The notes beneath the pieces were generated by a model. That model was not told the origin of the DNA, did no database searches, and saw only the letters and a program-made list of their open reading frames with translations. The position numbers were made by a program, and so were the translations under genes. A stretch of 64,000 nucleotides of DNA from Streptomyces sp. VRA16 Mangrove soil (GTDB taxonomy: Bacteria; Actinomycetota; Actinomycetes; Streptomycetales; Streptomycetaceae), in NCBI RefSeq assembly GCF_017377775.1, contig NZ_JAFVLN010000001.1, forward strand, positions 992,001 through 1,056,000, in the 5' to 3' direction. Positions 52,292 through 60,760 of this stretch are shown piece after piece. Position 1 is the first letter of the stretch; each line of letters starts with the position of its first letter.

Positions 52292-52777
52292 TCACTCCCG
52301 CCCCAGGATCTCGGCGGCGGCCTCGACCCCCTCGCGGGTCCCGATCACGATGACGGTGTCCCCGCCCGCGAGCCGGAAGTCCGGGGGCGGCGACGGTATC
52401 GCCTCCGCGCGGCGCAGCACCGCCACGATCGAGGCACCCGTCTCCGTGCGCATGTGCGTCTCGCCGAGCAGCCGGCCGTTCCAGTAGGAGGCGACGGGCA
52501 CCTCGATGCGCTCGGCGACCAGACCCAGATCGGTGGTGTGCAGCAGATTCGGGCTGTGGTGCGACGGCATCAACGCGTCGATGAGATAGGCCGCCTCACC
52601 CGGTGTCAGCTTCATCGACAGGGCGCACGCGTCGGGGTCGTCGGCCCGGTACGCGCTGAGCGTGCGGCCCCCGTCCCGGTGCGCGACCACCGACAGAAGC
52701 CGCTGTTCTCGGGTGGTCAGATCGTAGCGATGGCCGATCCCTGGCAGTGGTGTCCTGCTGAGCCGTGAAGCGGGCAC
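52292..52777 (-). CDS. khtT: KhtT-like regulatory subunit (TrkA-C domain)
   Basis: A 161-residue cytoplasmic protein from a GTG preceded by AAGGGGAGAG. N-terminal part PASRLSRTPLPGIGHRYDLT matches the KhtT-type start ('LPGIGxRxxL'). The C-terminal RCK-C domain (residues 80-161) has GRLLGETHMRTETGASIVAV, DFRLAGGDTVIVIGTREGVE and AAAEILG. KhtT binds c-di-AMP and pH and controls KhtU. It is first of a two-gene operon. I saw no ydaO-type c-di-AMP riboswitch upstream. Confidence 0.9.
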   Translation of the reverse strand: MPASRLSRTPLPGIGHRYDLTTREQRLLSVVAHRDGGRTLSAYRADDPDACALSMKLTPGEAAYLIDALMPSHHSPNLLHTTDLGLVAERIEVPVASYWNGRLLGETHMRTETGASIVAVLRRAEAIPSPPPDFRLAGGDTVIVIGTREGVEAAAEILGRE

Positions 52778-52899
52778 GTCTCTCCCCTTGTCCGTGCGTG
52801 CAGGGTCTCCGGGCTGCGTCCCCGGCGCCCAATACTTGGCGGATGCATCTTTCGGTGCGGGAGTCACCTTATACGGACAAACTTTGGGCAAAGAAACGG

Positions 52900-54477
52900 T
52901 CACGTTTCCAGGGGGTCGGAGGGGGCCTCGTCATCGCCGGGGGACGGATGGGCGGCGAGCACCGTGTCGACCGTATCCGCCTGCTCCGCGGTCTTGTCGT
53001 CGCGGTAGCGCACGACGCGCGCGAACCGCAGCGTGACCCCCGCCGGGTAGCGCGTCGAGCGCTGCAGCCCGTCGTAGGCGATCTCCACCACCAGCTCCGG
53101 ACGCACGGTGACCACATGGCCGTCGTCGCCGGTCGCCAGCTCCTGAAGGCGCACGGTCTGCCAGGTCAGCAGCGCGTCGGTGAGCCCCTTGAACGTCTTG
53201 CCGAGCATCGCGAACGTGCCGTCGTCGCGGCGCGCGCCCAGGTGCAGGTTGGAGAGCTTGCCGGTGCGCCGCCCGTGCCCCCACTCGGCGGCGAGCACCA
53301 CCAGGTCCAGGGTGTGCACCGGCTTCACCTTCAGCCAGGACGCGCCCCGGCGTCCTGCGCTGTACGGGGCGTCCACGCCCTTGATCACGACGCCCTCGTG
53401 GCCCCGCCCGATGGTGTCGGTGAAGAACCTCTCCGCGGCCGCGCGCTGCCCTTCGTCCGCACCGTCCGGCACGACGTGCCGACGCACCCGCATCGGCTCG
53501 GGCACCAGCCGCGCCAACTCCTCGTGCCGCTCGCCGAAGGGCAGATCCAGCAGGTCGCGCCCGTCGACGTAGAGCACGTCGAAGAAGACCGGCGAGACGG
53601 GCAGCGCCGCGGCGGCGCCCGCGACGTCCACGCGGGAACCCACCCGCCCGGCCACGTCCTGGAAGGCGCGCGGCCGCCCGTTCCCGTCGAACGCGATGAC
53701 CTCGCCGTCGAGAATGAACCGCTCTCCCGTGAACTCCCGCACGGTGGACGTCACTTCGGGCAGCCGATCGGTGACGTCGTCGAGGGTGCGGGTGTAGACG
53801 TGGACCTCGTCGCCGTCCCGGTGCACCTGAATGCGGATGCCGTCGAGCTTCTCCTCGACCGCGCACTCGCCGAGCTTGTCCAGGGCGTCGACCACCGCGC
53901 TCGCGGAGTGCGCCAGCATCGGCAGGACCGGGCGGCCCACGGTCAGCCGGAAGTCGTCGAGCGCCTCGGGCCCGCGCGCGAGCAGCGCCTGCGCCACGGG
54001 CTGCAGCCCGCCCCCCAGCATCACCGCACGCCGGACGTCCGCCGGCGGCGTTCCGGTCGCCCGCGCGAGACCTTCGAGCGCGACCGCGTCCAGGGCGCCC
54101 TGGCGCACCTCGCCGGTGACGAGACCGATCAGGAACCGCTGCTCGGCCGCCGTCGCCGCCCCCATCAACGCCCCGACCAACCGTTTGCGTTCGGCCTGCG
54201 AACCGGCACCGGCGACATCGCCGATGGCGGTCAGCTCGGCGTCGACGTCCTGCACGGTGAGGCGCGGCCGGTCCGCGGGCGGCACCGGTTCGCCGAGCAC
54301 CCGCCAGCCGACCCCGAGCCGCCCCTGCGGCAGGCGGCCCGCCAGATACGGGATCACGAGCGGGACGTCGTCGGGCGAGGCGTCCCCGAACAACTCGGCG
54401 AGCAGCGCGATCTTCCGCGTCCGCGCCGAGGTGGCGGCGACGTCCTGGGACACCTGAGCGAGCCGGGCGAACAACAT
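52900..54477 (-). CDS. ATP-dependent DNA ligase (LigB/LigC-like)
   Basis: A 525-residue ATP-dependent DNA ligase. The N-terminal DNA-binding domain spans residues 1-190 (starting LFARLAQVSQDVAATSARTR). The adenylation domain has the active-site motif AVEEKLDGIRIQVHRDG (Lys near 210), then FILDGEVIAFDGNGRPR and EGVVIKGVDAPYSAGRRGAS. The OB-fold is at 415-500 (SNLHLGARRDDGTFAMLGKT). It is accessory to the NAD-dependent LigA and can act in repair. Single gene on the minus strand; MLFARL start chosen from 54477. Confidence 0.94.
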   Translation of the reverse strand: MLFARLAQVSQDVAATSARTRKIALLAELFGDASPDDVPLVIPYLAGRLPQGRLGVGWRVLGEPVPPADRPRLTVQDVDAELTAIGDVAGAGSQAERKRLVGALMGAATAAEQRFLIGLVTGEVRQGALDAVALEGLARATGTPPADVRRAVMLGGGLQPVAQALLARGPEALDDFRLTVGRPVLPMLAHSASAVVDALDKLGECAVEEKLDGIRIQVHRDGDEVHVYTRTLDDVTDRLPEVTSTVREFTGERFILDGEVIAFDGNGRPRAFQDVAGRVGSRVDVAGAAAALPVSPVFFDVLYVDGRDLLDLPFGERHEELARLVPEPMRVRRHVVPDGADEGQRAAAERFFTDTIGRGHEGVVIKGVDAPYSAGRRGASWLKVKPVHTLDLVVLAAEWGHGRRTGKLSNLHLGARRDDGTFAMLGKTFKGLTDALLTWQTVRLQELATGDDGHVVTVRPELVVEIAYDGLQRSTRYPAGVTLRFARVVRYRDDKTAEQADTVDTVLAAHPSPGDDEAPSDPLET

Positions 54478-54531
54478 GCAGCCATCGTGCAACGGGTACG
54501 GGGCCCGCGCATCGGCGCCACGGCGTCCGGA

Positions 54532-56136
54532 TCAGTTCACCCGGCAGATCCAGACCGGGCCCAGCCAGGGGGTGCAGACCGGGGTGGGGGAGGCCGGGGG
54601 TGCCTCGGTGGTCGGGGGGTCCGGCGTGGTCGGCGGCACCGGATCGGGGGGTGTCGTCGGAGCGGTCGGTGTCGTCGGAGCTGTCGGAGCTGTCGGAGCT
54701 GTCGGAGCTGTCGGAGCTGTCGGAGCTGTCGGAGTCGTGGGAGTCGGCGGTGTCGGCGGTGTCGGCGGCGCCGTCGGAGGCGGTGGCGGCGTGGTGGTCC
54801 CTGTGGGCGTGGGCGTTGCCGGGGGCGGGGACGTGGGTGCGGTGGTCGGTACCGACGTCGGGGCGGCCGGTCCGGTGGGCGCTGCGGACGTCGCGCGCTC
54901 CGCGGACCCGGCAGGCTGCGGGGGAGCGGCCGGAGCCGAGGGGCGCACGGGCGCCGCGGGGGCCTGGTCGGGCGCCGCGGACCTGGCCGGTTGCGTGGGC
55001 CGCGCCGACGGCGCGCCCGGCTTCGAGGCCGCCGTCGACCCGTCCTGCCCCGCAACAGGCTCAGCGCTACGGGGAGTTGATGTCTGGGACGAAACACTCG
55101 GCGACGTGGGCGTAGCGCCTGTCGGTACCGAAGAAGCGTCGCGCTCCGCCGGAGTCTGGCCCACGACCACCGCCCGCTGCGGTGGCACCGGACCCCCCGA
55201 GCCCGTGAACGCGATCCCCGCCGCGACCGCCGCGCCCGCGACCGAGACACCGAGCACCCCGGCCACGGCGGTGGCCTGCGTCTTCGCCCCGCCGGTGAAG
55301 AGATGGCGCACGCCGTGGAAGAACCCGGAACCGGACCCGTGACCGCCGGAGGCCGCCGCCCCCGCTCCGGCCCCCGCCGCCAGCGGCACCAGGAACGTCC
55401 CGGCCCCGCCGAGCACGAACACCAGCAGCGCCGGGCCCACCAGGGCGGGCAGCCGGTTGTTGGCGCGCAGCAGCAGGGCGAGCCGCGCCCGGCAGTCGTC
55501 ACAGCCGTCCACGTGCGCCAGCAGCTTCTCGGACTGCCGCTCGGAAGCGCTGCCCCGCACATGCGCGGGTATCCGGTCCCAGTGCCTCTGGCAGGCCGGG
55601 TCGTCGGGGGAGCCCGGGTGCGCCCGCAGGAACGCCTGCCGCATTCCCTCACGCGCCCGGTGCAGCAGCACAGCCGTCGCGCCGCTGCCCGCGCCGATGC
55701 CGCGCCCCACCGCGTCGAGGGGCTGCCCCTCGGCCTCCGCCAGCCAGAGCGCCCGTACCCAGCGCTCGGGCAGCTGGCCCAGGACCCGGGTCAGCAGATC
55801 GACCGACGAGACCCGGTCGGCCGGGTCGGGATCCCCGTACGACCCCTGCGCAGCCTGCGCCGGACCGGTCTCCGCCTGCGGGTCGAGCGGCGTCTCGCGG
55901 GCGGCCCCGCGCCCGGCCGTGGCGGCGAGATGACGCACGGTCGTCGTCAGGTACGCCGCGACGTTCTCGATCTCGTGCCCGGCGGAGAGCCGCCGCCAGA
56001 CGCGGAAGTGCGCCTCCGCGACGAGATCGTCGGCGAGCCAGGGATTACCGGTCAGCGAGCGGGCGTAGGCGACGAGGCGCGCCTGCTCCGTCTCGTAGAT
56101 CCGGGCGTACGCGGCCGTGCCGGGGCCTTCGGTCAT
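54532..56136 (-). CDS. ECF sigma factor fused to zinc-finger anti-sigma-like, membrane and Pro/Thr-rich tail
   Basis: A 534-residue fusion. Residues 8-75 are sigma region 2 (ARIYETEQARLVAYARSLTG; DDLVAEAHFRVWRRL) and about 112-165 are region 4 (LLTRVLGQLPERWVRALWLA). A zinc-finger anti-sigma motif (HVDGCDDC, near 207-214) follows, then two hydrophobic helices (LVGPALLVFVLGGAGTFLVP, about 236-256; AVAGVLGVSVAGAAVAAGIA, about 290-310). The extracellular tail is Pro/Thr-rich with PTA repeats coded by a 9-bp repeat and ends CTPWLGPVWICRVN. It resembles the membrane-tethered ECF52/ECF53-type sigma factors of actinobacteria. Signal release mechanism unknown. Confidence 0.9.
   Translation of the reverse strand: MTEGPGTAAYARIYETEQARLVAYARSLTGNPWLADDLVAEAHFRVWRRLSAGHEIENVAAYLTTTVRHLAATAGRGAARETPLDPQAETGPAQAAQGSYGDPDPADRVSSVDLLTRVLGQLPERWVRALWLAEAEGQPLDAVGRGIGAGSGATAVLLHRAREGMRQAFLRAHPGSPDDPACQRHWDRIPAHVRGSASERQSEKLLAHVDGCDDCRARLALLLRANNRLPALVGPALLVFVLGGAGTFLVPLAAGAGAGAAASGGHGSGSGFFHGVRHLFTGGAKTQATAVAGVLGVSVAGAAVAAGIAFTGSGGPVPPQRAVVVGQTPAERDASSVPTGATPTSPSVSSQTSTPRSAEPVAGQDGSTAASKPGAPSARPTQPARSAAPDQAPAAPVRPSAPAAPPQPAGSAERATSAAPTGPAAPTSVPTTAPTSPPPATPTPTGTTTPPPPPTAPPTPPTPPTPTTPTAPTAPTAPTAPTAPTAPTTPTAPTTPPDPVPPTTPDPPTTEAPPASPTPVCTPWLGPVWICRVN
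54674..54727. repeat. Six perfect 9-bp units (GTCGGAGCT)
   Basis: Six identical 9-base units, plus a degenerate seventh, code for the Thr-Ala-Pro repeats in the tail of the fused sigma factor. The 9-base period keeps the reading frame, so copy number can vary without frameshift. Confidence 0.93.
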
Positions 56137-56380
56137 GGCAGGAATCTTCCGTGCGAGCGGGACGGGCCGGACGGTGGCGGCTGCGCCGACTGCGGATCGG
56201 CGGCCCACACGTCGATGTATCGATATGGGGAGTTTGCAACCGTAATTGACTTATGTCGGATGATGGAGGGGTGAGTGGCACAGGTCACACCGGCTTTTTG
56301 TGAAACGCCGTAATGCGAGGCCCGGTCCCCGTGTCGAACGGGCACCAGGAACACGCAGCGCAGCAGAAGAGGAGCCCGCC

Positions 56381-56830
56381 ATGCCGACCACCCTGCCCGT
56401 CACGCTGGAACAGCCGACCCGAGCCCGACTCGTCACCGCCGAGCACGCGGGAGGCGAGCGTGCCCTCACCGTCGGGCTGCGCTACGCCTCCGCCGACCCG
56501 CTGGCCATCAGCCTGGTCTTCCCCGCCGACGTCACCCGCGCCGGCACCCAGGTGACCTGGGCCTTCGCGCGCTCCCTGCTGGACGAGGGACTGCGCGCGC
56601 CGACGGGCACCGGTGACGTCCATGTCTGGCCCTGCGGACGCGCCCGCACGGTCGTCGAACTGCACGCCCCGGCAGGTCTCGCGGTCCTCCAGTTCGACAC
56701 CTCGGCCCTGTGCCGCTTCCTGCACCGCACCTACGCGGTCGTGCGGGCGGGGGAGGAGGATCTGGCCGGGCACGTCGACCGTGCGCTCGCCGTGTTCTTC
56801 GGATCCGGGGACGGACACGACGCCGCCTGA
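56381..56830 (+). CDS. SsgA-like protein (SALP)
   Basis: A 149-residue SsgA-family protein close to the SsgB/SsgE type. The ATG follows AGAGGAG at 8 bases. Core strings are ALTVGLRYASADPLAISLVF, QVTWAFARSLLDEGLRAPTG, TGDVHVWPCGRARTVVELHA, CRFLHRTYAVV and the C-terminal HVDRALAVFFGSG. These regulators direct septum and spore-wall processes in sporulating hyphae. It stands 14 bases before the phosphotransferase gene on the same strand, so they may be co-transcribed, and is divergent from the fused sigma factor. Confidence 0.92.
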   Translation: MPTTLPVTLEQPTRARLVTAEHAGGERALTVGLRYASADPLAISLVFPADVTRAGTQVTWAFARSLLDEGLRAPTGTGDVHVWPCGRARTVVELHAPAGLAVLQFDTSALCRFLHRTYAVVRAGEEDLAGHVDRALAVFFGSGDGHDAA

Positions 56831-56843
56831 GATCATGCCTCCC

Positions 56844-57776
56844 ATGATCGACGACGGGAACACCACCGAAACCGTTGCATCGAACGACATCGTCATCGAC
56901 GAAGCGCTGGTGCGTGACCTGCTGCGCGCGCAGCACCCCGACCTCGCGGAGCTGGCCCTGTGGCACGCCGCCACCGGCTGGGACCACCAGGTGTGGCGTC
57001 TCGGCGAGGAGCTGGTGGTGCGGGTGCCGTGCTTCGACGCCAGTGTCCCGGCCGTACGCAACGAACAGCGCTGGCTGCCCGAGCTGGCGCCGCGCCTCCC
57101 GATGCCCGTGCCCCGGCCGCGTCGCATCGGTGAACCGTCCGCGCGCTTCCCGCGGCCCTGGACCGTGACGACCTGGGTGCCCGGCGAGCCGGCCGACCGC
57201 GAGCCGATCGCCCCCGGCACCGGCGCCCCGAAGGCCCTGGGCGCCTTCCTCGGCGCCCTGCACGCCGCCCCCGCGCCCGAGGACGCCCCGACCCGCCCGG
57301 GACGCGGCGTCCCCCTGGCCGCGCTGCCCGTCGACATCGACCAGCTCTGCACCGACCTGGAAGCGGCGGGCGAGCGGGCCACCGCCGTGCGTGCCCTGTG
57401 GGACGACGCGCTGGCCGCCCCCGCCTGGGAGGGCGAGCGCCGCTGGCTGCACTCCGACCTCCACCCCGCCAACGTCGTCGTACGGGACGGGGCCCTCGCC
57501 GGCATCATCGACTTCGGCGACGTGTGCGCGGGCGATCCCGCCACCGACCTCTGCGCCGCGTGGCTGCTGCTGCCCGAGGGCGAGGCCGCCCCGTTCTTCG
57601 ACGCCTACGGGCTCGCCGACGACGCGACGATCCGCCGCGCCCGCGGCTGGGCCGTGCTACGGGCCGCGGGCCTGATCGCCATCGGCCGCGCGGGCGACCG
57701 GGGCCTGCCGGGCGGCAAGCCCACCTGGGGTCCTGCGGGCCGCGCCGCGCTGGAGCGGGCCCTGGCCTTCGGCTGA
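56844..57776 (+). CDS. Aminoglycoside phosphotransferase-like kinase
   Basis: A 310-residue APH-fold protein from ATG 56844 (56835 is equally possible). Kinase features: EELVVRVPCFDASVPAVRNE (ATP-binding Lys replaced by hydrophobic/Arg wording), PWTVTTWVPGEPADREPIAP hinge, catalytic loop HSDLHPANVVVRDG and the metal Asp in GIIDFGDVCAGDPATD. APH-fold enzymes phosphorylate antibiotics, choline-like or sugar metabolites. Nothing identifies a drug-resistance role here. It follows the SALP gene closely. Confidence 0.9.
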   Translation: MIDDGNTTETVASNDIVIDEALVRDLLRAQHPDLAELALWHAATGWDHQVWRLGEELVVRVPCFDASVPAVRNEQRWLPELAPRLPMPVPRPRRIGEPSARFPRPWTVTTWVPGEPADREPIAPGTGAPKALGAFLGALHAAPAPEDAPTRPGRGVPLAALPVDIDQLCTDLEAAGERATAVRALWDDALAAPAWEGERRWLHSDLHPANVVVRDGALAGIIDFGDVCAGDPATDLCAAWLLLPEGEAAPFFDAYGLADDATIRRARGWAVLRAAGLIAIGRAGDRGLPGGKPTWGPAGRAALERALAFG

Positions 57777-57788
57777 GGGCGCGGGTGC

Positions 57789-58457
57789 CTACGCCGTCGT
57801 GTCGGACGGCCTGCGGGCGAGGATCTGGATCCCTGTCGACTCGTGCCCGTTCATCGTGCCCACGGTGATCGTCCGGGTGGCGACGGTGTCGAAACCGGCG
57901 AGCAAGGTGGCGAACCGGTCCCGGGAGTGGTGCCGGCACACCGCCCCGTCGGACGTCTCGAACACGCCGTACGTGCCGAAGCGCTCGGCGTCGCGCGTGT
58001 AGCGGGCCCGGTTGCGCTCGTCCTCCTGCAGCAGCAGGTCGCTCACGTACAGGGTCCCGCCGGGCGCGAGCACCCGGCGCAGTTCCGCGACCAGCCGTTG
58101 CTGGGCGTCGTCGCCCGGGACACACGTCAGGACCGCGAACAGCACGACCGCGTCGAAGGCGGCGTCGGGAAACGGCAGGACCGGCGGAGCCTCCAGGACC
58201 GCGAACCGCATCGCGGGGTGCAGCGACCGGGCCCGCTCGATCATCCGGGGCGAGCTGTCGGCGCCCGTCAGGTCGTCGAAGCCGTGGCGGGCGAGCTCCG
58301 CCATGGTGCGGCCGTATCCGCACCCGTAGTCGAGCAGCGCGGTGCGCCCGCCCCGGCCGGACGACGGGTCGAGCCAGGGCGCGTGCAGCGGGTGTGTGAA
58401 CGTCTTGGTGGCGGCGGCCGCGTCCCAGTACGGGACCTGGCTGTCGAGATCGGACAT
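57789..58457 (-). CDS. SAM-dependent methyltransferase (class I)
   Basis: A 222-residue class I methyltransferase. The SAM motif is LLDYGCGYGRTMAELARHGF, followed by DLTGADSSPRMIERARSLH, VLPFPDAAFDAVVLFAVL, and a C-terminal beta strand LAPGGTLYVSDLL. ATG 58457 opens SDLDSQVPYWDAAAATKTFT, a wording common in streptomycete members that methylate small molecules. Product unknown. It is convergent with the phosphotransferase, 12 bases from its stop. Confidence 0.92.
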   Translation of the reverse strand: MSDLDSQVPYWDAAAATKTFTHPLHAPWLDPSSGRGGRTALLDYGCGYGRTMAELARHGFDDLTGADSSPRMIERARSLHPAMRFAVLEAPPVLPFPDAAFDAVVLFAVLTCVPGDDAQQRLVAELRRVLAPGGTLYVSDLLLQEDERNRARYTRDAERFGTYGVFETSDGAVCRHHSRDRFATLLAGFDTVATRTITVGTMNGHESTGIQILARRPSDTTA

Positions 58458-58487
58458 GGTGGCGCTCTCCCTTCGACAGGAAGCGAA

Positions 58488-58519
58488 GAGGCCGCCGGCT
58501 CGGTGCAGCGGGCGGCCTC
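58488..58519 (-). terminator. Terminator of the glutathione peroxidase gene
   Basis: A perfect 9-bp hairpin (GAGGCCGCC and GGCGGCCTC) with a 14-base loop, 17 bases after the peroxidase stop on the minus strand. Confidence 0.85.
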
Positions 58520-58535
58520 ATGAGGGGTGTGTGCG

Positions 58536-59030
58536 TCAGGCCGTGCGCAGTTCCTTCTCGATGGCGGCGACGACCTCGGGAGCGTTCGGCTCGGTCTGCG
58601 GCGAGAAGCGGGCGACGGGGCTGCCGGAGGCGTCGATGAGCACCTTCTCGAAGTTCCAGCGGATGTCGCCCGTGTACCCCTCGGCGTCGGGGACCTCCAC
58701 CAGCTTCGTGTACAGCGGGTGCCGGTCGTCGCCGTTGACGTCGACCTTCTCCGTCATCGGGAACGTCACGCCGTACGTCGCCGAGCAGAACGAGGCGATC
58801 TCGTCGGCCGAGCCGGGCTCCTGGCCCATGAACTGGTTGCAGGGCACGCCGAGGACGGTGAAGCCCTGCCCCGCGTACTGCTTCTGCAACTGCTCCAGGG
58901 CCGCGTACTGCGGGGTGAGGCCGCACTTCGAGGCGACGTTGACGATGAGGACGGTGCTGCCCAGGTACTGGGCCAGGTCGGCGGAACCGCCCTGGAGGCG
59001 GTCGATCTCCACTGCGTCGTAGACAGACAT
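58536..59030 (-). CDS. Glutathione peroxidase family protein
   Basis: A 164-residue thioredoxin-fold peroxidase from ATG 59030. The peroxidatic Cys is in VASKCGLTPQYAAL (near 36), the Gln/Trp partners are in GVPCNQFMGQEPGS and DIRWNFEKVLIDASG. The resolving-type Cys is plausibly the one in SFCSATYG. In actinobacteria without glutathione, such enzymes use thioredoxin or mycoredoxin to reduce lipid or hydrogen peroxides. It is a single gene with its own terminator. Confidence 0.94.
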   Translation of the reverse strand: MSVYDAVEIDRLQGGSADLAQYLGSTVLIVNVASKCGLTPQYAALEQLQKQYAGQGFTVLGVPCNQFMGQEPGSADEIASFCSATYGVTFPMTEKVDVNGDDRHPLYTKLVEVPDAEGYTGDIRWNFEKVLIDASGSPVARFSPQTEPNAPEVVAAIEKELRTA

Positions 59031-59069
59031 GATCCGCAGGGTACGCGCACGACGCACGCCGGGCCGGTG

Positions 59070-59795
59070 TCAGGGGCGCCGCGCGACGAACACGAACTCC
59101 TTGCCGGGACGGTCGGGGGCGTCGCGCACGTCCTCGACCACGAAGCCGTGCGCGGTCAGTTCCCGTTCGACCTCCGCCCGCTCGCGGAAACGCAGCGTCG
59201 AGTCCGACGTGAGTTCCAGCCCGTCGGCGGCGAACGCGTACGTCGAGCGGAACGTCACCAGGGGCCATGCGAACCGGAGCAACCGCGCCCAGGTCGTGAC
59301 CGCGCCGACGCCCGGCACCTGCGTTGTCCGCAGGGACTTGTCCCGGGTCCACTCCTCCCAGACCCGGGCGGCCGGGTCGCGGGTCTCGAAGACGAGACGG
59401 CCACCGGGGCGCAGCGCCGCGAAGGCTCCCGCGAGGGTCCGCCGCCAGGTCCCCGGGTCGGCGATGGCCTGGGCGACGTTCCCCGTCATCGTGGTGAGAT
59501 CGACCCGCAGCGGCGGCAGTGCCGTCGCGTCGCCGTGGATCCAGCGCACCCCGTCGCCGCCCGGTTTCGCGCGGGCCACGTCGAGGGAGGCGGCTGCCGG
59601 GTCGACACCGGTCACCCCGATCCCGCGACCGGCCAGTTGCAGCGCGAGCACACCCGTCCCGCAGCCGATGTCCAGCACCGTGCGGGCCTCGAACTCGTCG
59701 GCCATCCGCAGATAGGCGACGACGTCGCCGCGGTCGGGATCGAGGGCGTCGTAGATCGCGGCGAGCCTCGGATGCGCGTAGCAGGCGTCGGTCAT
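59070..59795 (-). CDS. SAM-dependent methyltransferase
   Basis: A 241-residue class I methyltransferase from ATG 59795. Motifs are VLDIGCGTGVLALQLAGRGI, VTGVDPAAASLDVARAKPGG and WIHGDATALPPLRVDL, followed by AFAALRPGGRLVFETRDP. The insert between motif III and the C-terminus (LRFAWPLVTFRSTYAFAADG) is typical of small-molecule or quinone methyltransferase-like proteins. Substrate unknown. It lies upstream of and near the glutathione peroxidase gene (39 bases) on the same strand. Confidence 0.92.
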   Translation of the reverse strand: MTDACYAHPRLAAIYDALDPDRGDVVAYLRMADEFEARTVLDIGCGTGVLALQLAGRGIGVTGVDPAAASLDVARAKPGGDGVRWIHGDATALPPLRVDLTTMTGNVAQAIADPGTWRRTLAGAFAALRPGGRLVFETRDPAARVWEEWTRDKSLRTTQVPGVGAVTTWARLLRFAWPLVTFRSTYAFAADGLELTSDSTLRFRERAEVERELTAHGFVVEDVRDAPDRPGKEFVFVARRP

Positions 59796-59849
59796 GGCGC
59801 GGAAGGTAGACGGCGTCCGGTCACGGCGCCACCCCATTCGGAACCGGTA

Positions 59850-60641
59850 CTACGCCGGGGCCGGCCGCCGCCGCAGCCGGCCCCGCGCCACCAGCTCCAC
59901 CGTCGTCGCCACCGCGATCGCCTGCACCGCCATCAGCGCGACCAGCACGAAGAGTTGCACCGCACCCGCCATCACCGGGGACGCGCCGCCCAGCAGCATG
60001 CCGACGAACGCTCCGGGGAGCGTGACCAGGCCGACCGTACGGGTCTGGTCCAGGCCGGGGAGCAGCGCGTCCGACGCCGCGGGCCGGGCGATCTCCAGAC
60101 GGGCCTCACGGGGGAGCAGGCCGATCGCCAGACAGGCCTCCACCTCGCCGTTGCGGGCCGCGAGTTCGTCGAGTGCGCGGCGGCCCGCCAGCACCGTCGC
60201 CGTCAGCGCCCCGCCGATCAGGATGCCGGTGACCGGGATCAGGGCGATGCCGTCGAGCGGGACCAGACCGCAGCCGACGAGGGCGCCGACGATCGGGGCC
60301 ACCGGTACCGCGATCGGCACCGCCGCCCACACCCAGCCGCGGTCGCGCGTGATGCGGCGGCCCGCGGTGAAGGCCGCCACCGAGAACATCAGCAGCACGA
60401 ACGCGATCAGCGCCGCGCCGTGCCGCACCACCCAGCCGATCACCAGCGACACCACGCCCAGCTGCACCGCGGCCCGCACCCCCGCCACCGCGATGTCGCG
60501 CGACCGACGCCAGGAGGCGTCCGGCGCGAGCCGGAACACCGCGGCCACCGTCGCGGCGACCAGCAACAGCACGACGAGAGCCACGGCCAGGGCGGTATTG
60601 ACCGGCAGCAGAGCGGACGCGGCGAGCACGGGAGCAGGCAC
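59850..60641 (-). CDS. FetB/YbbM-like (UPF0014) membrane protein
   Basis: A 263-residue membrane protein with about seven helices (VNTALAVALVVLLLVAATVA at the start; AALIAFVLLMFSVAAFTAGR). Family landmarks are VAPIVGALVGCGLVPLDGIA, IPVTGILIGGALTATVLAGR and LPGAFVGMLLGGASPVMAGA. In E. coli, FetB works with the ATPase FetA in iron export and peroxide protection. No FetA-like ATPase is adjacent, so either it works alone or pairs with a distant ATPase. The end faces the methyltransferase gene (54 bases apart). Confidence 0.88.
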   Translation of the reverse strand: MPAPVLAASALLPVNTALAVALVVLLLVAATVAAVFRLAPDASWRRSRDIAVAGVRAAVQLGVVSLVIGWVVRHGAALIAFVLLMFSVAAFTAGRRITRDRGWVWAAVPIAVPVAPIVGALVGCGLVPLDGIALIPVTGILIGGALTATVLAGRRALDELAARNGEVEACLAIGLLPREARLEIARPAASDALLPGLDQTRTVGLVTLPGAFVGMLLGGASPVMAGAVQLFVLVALMAVQAIAVATTVELVARGRLRRRPAPA

Positions 60642-60760
60642 CCGAGCAGCCTAGAGCGGCTCCGACAGGACCCCGGACCTGTGCCGCGTCATGATCATGG
60701 GTGAGGATGGGGGTGTACGAACATGCGCGGGAACCGTGGAGAGAAAGAGGGCTGACCGTC

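Noticed and set aside
52778..52899. ydaO-type c-di-AMP riboswitch before khtT
   Set aside because: The gap is only about 120 bases and lacks the paired conserved blocks; no supporting structure was seen.
54674..54727. Mini-satellite as a separate regulatory element
   Set aside because: The nine-base unit stays in frame within the sigma fusion gene and codes for its Thr-Ala-Pro repeats.
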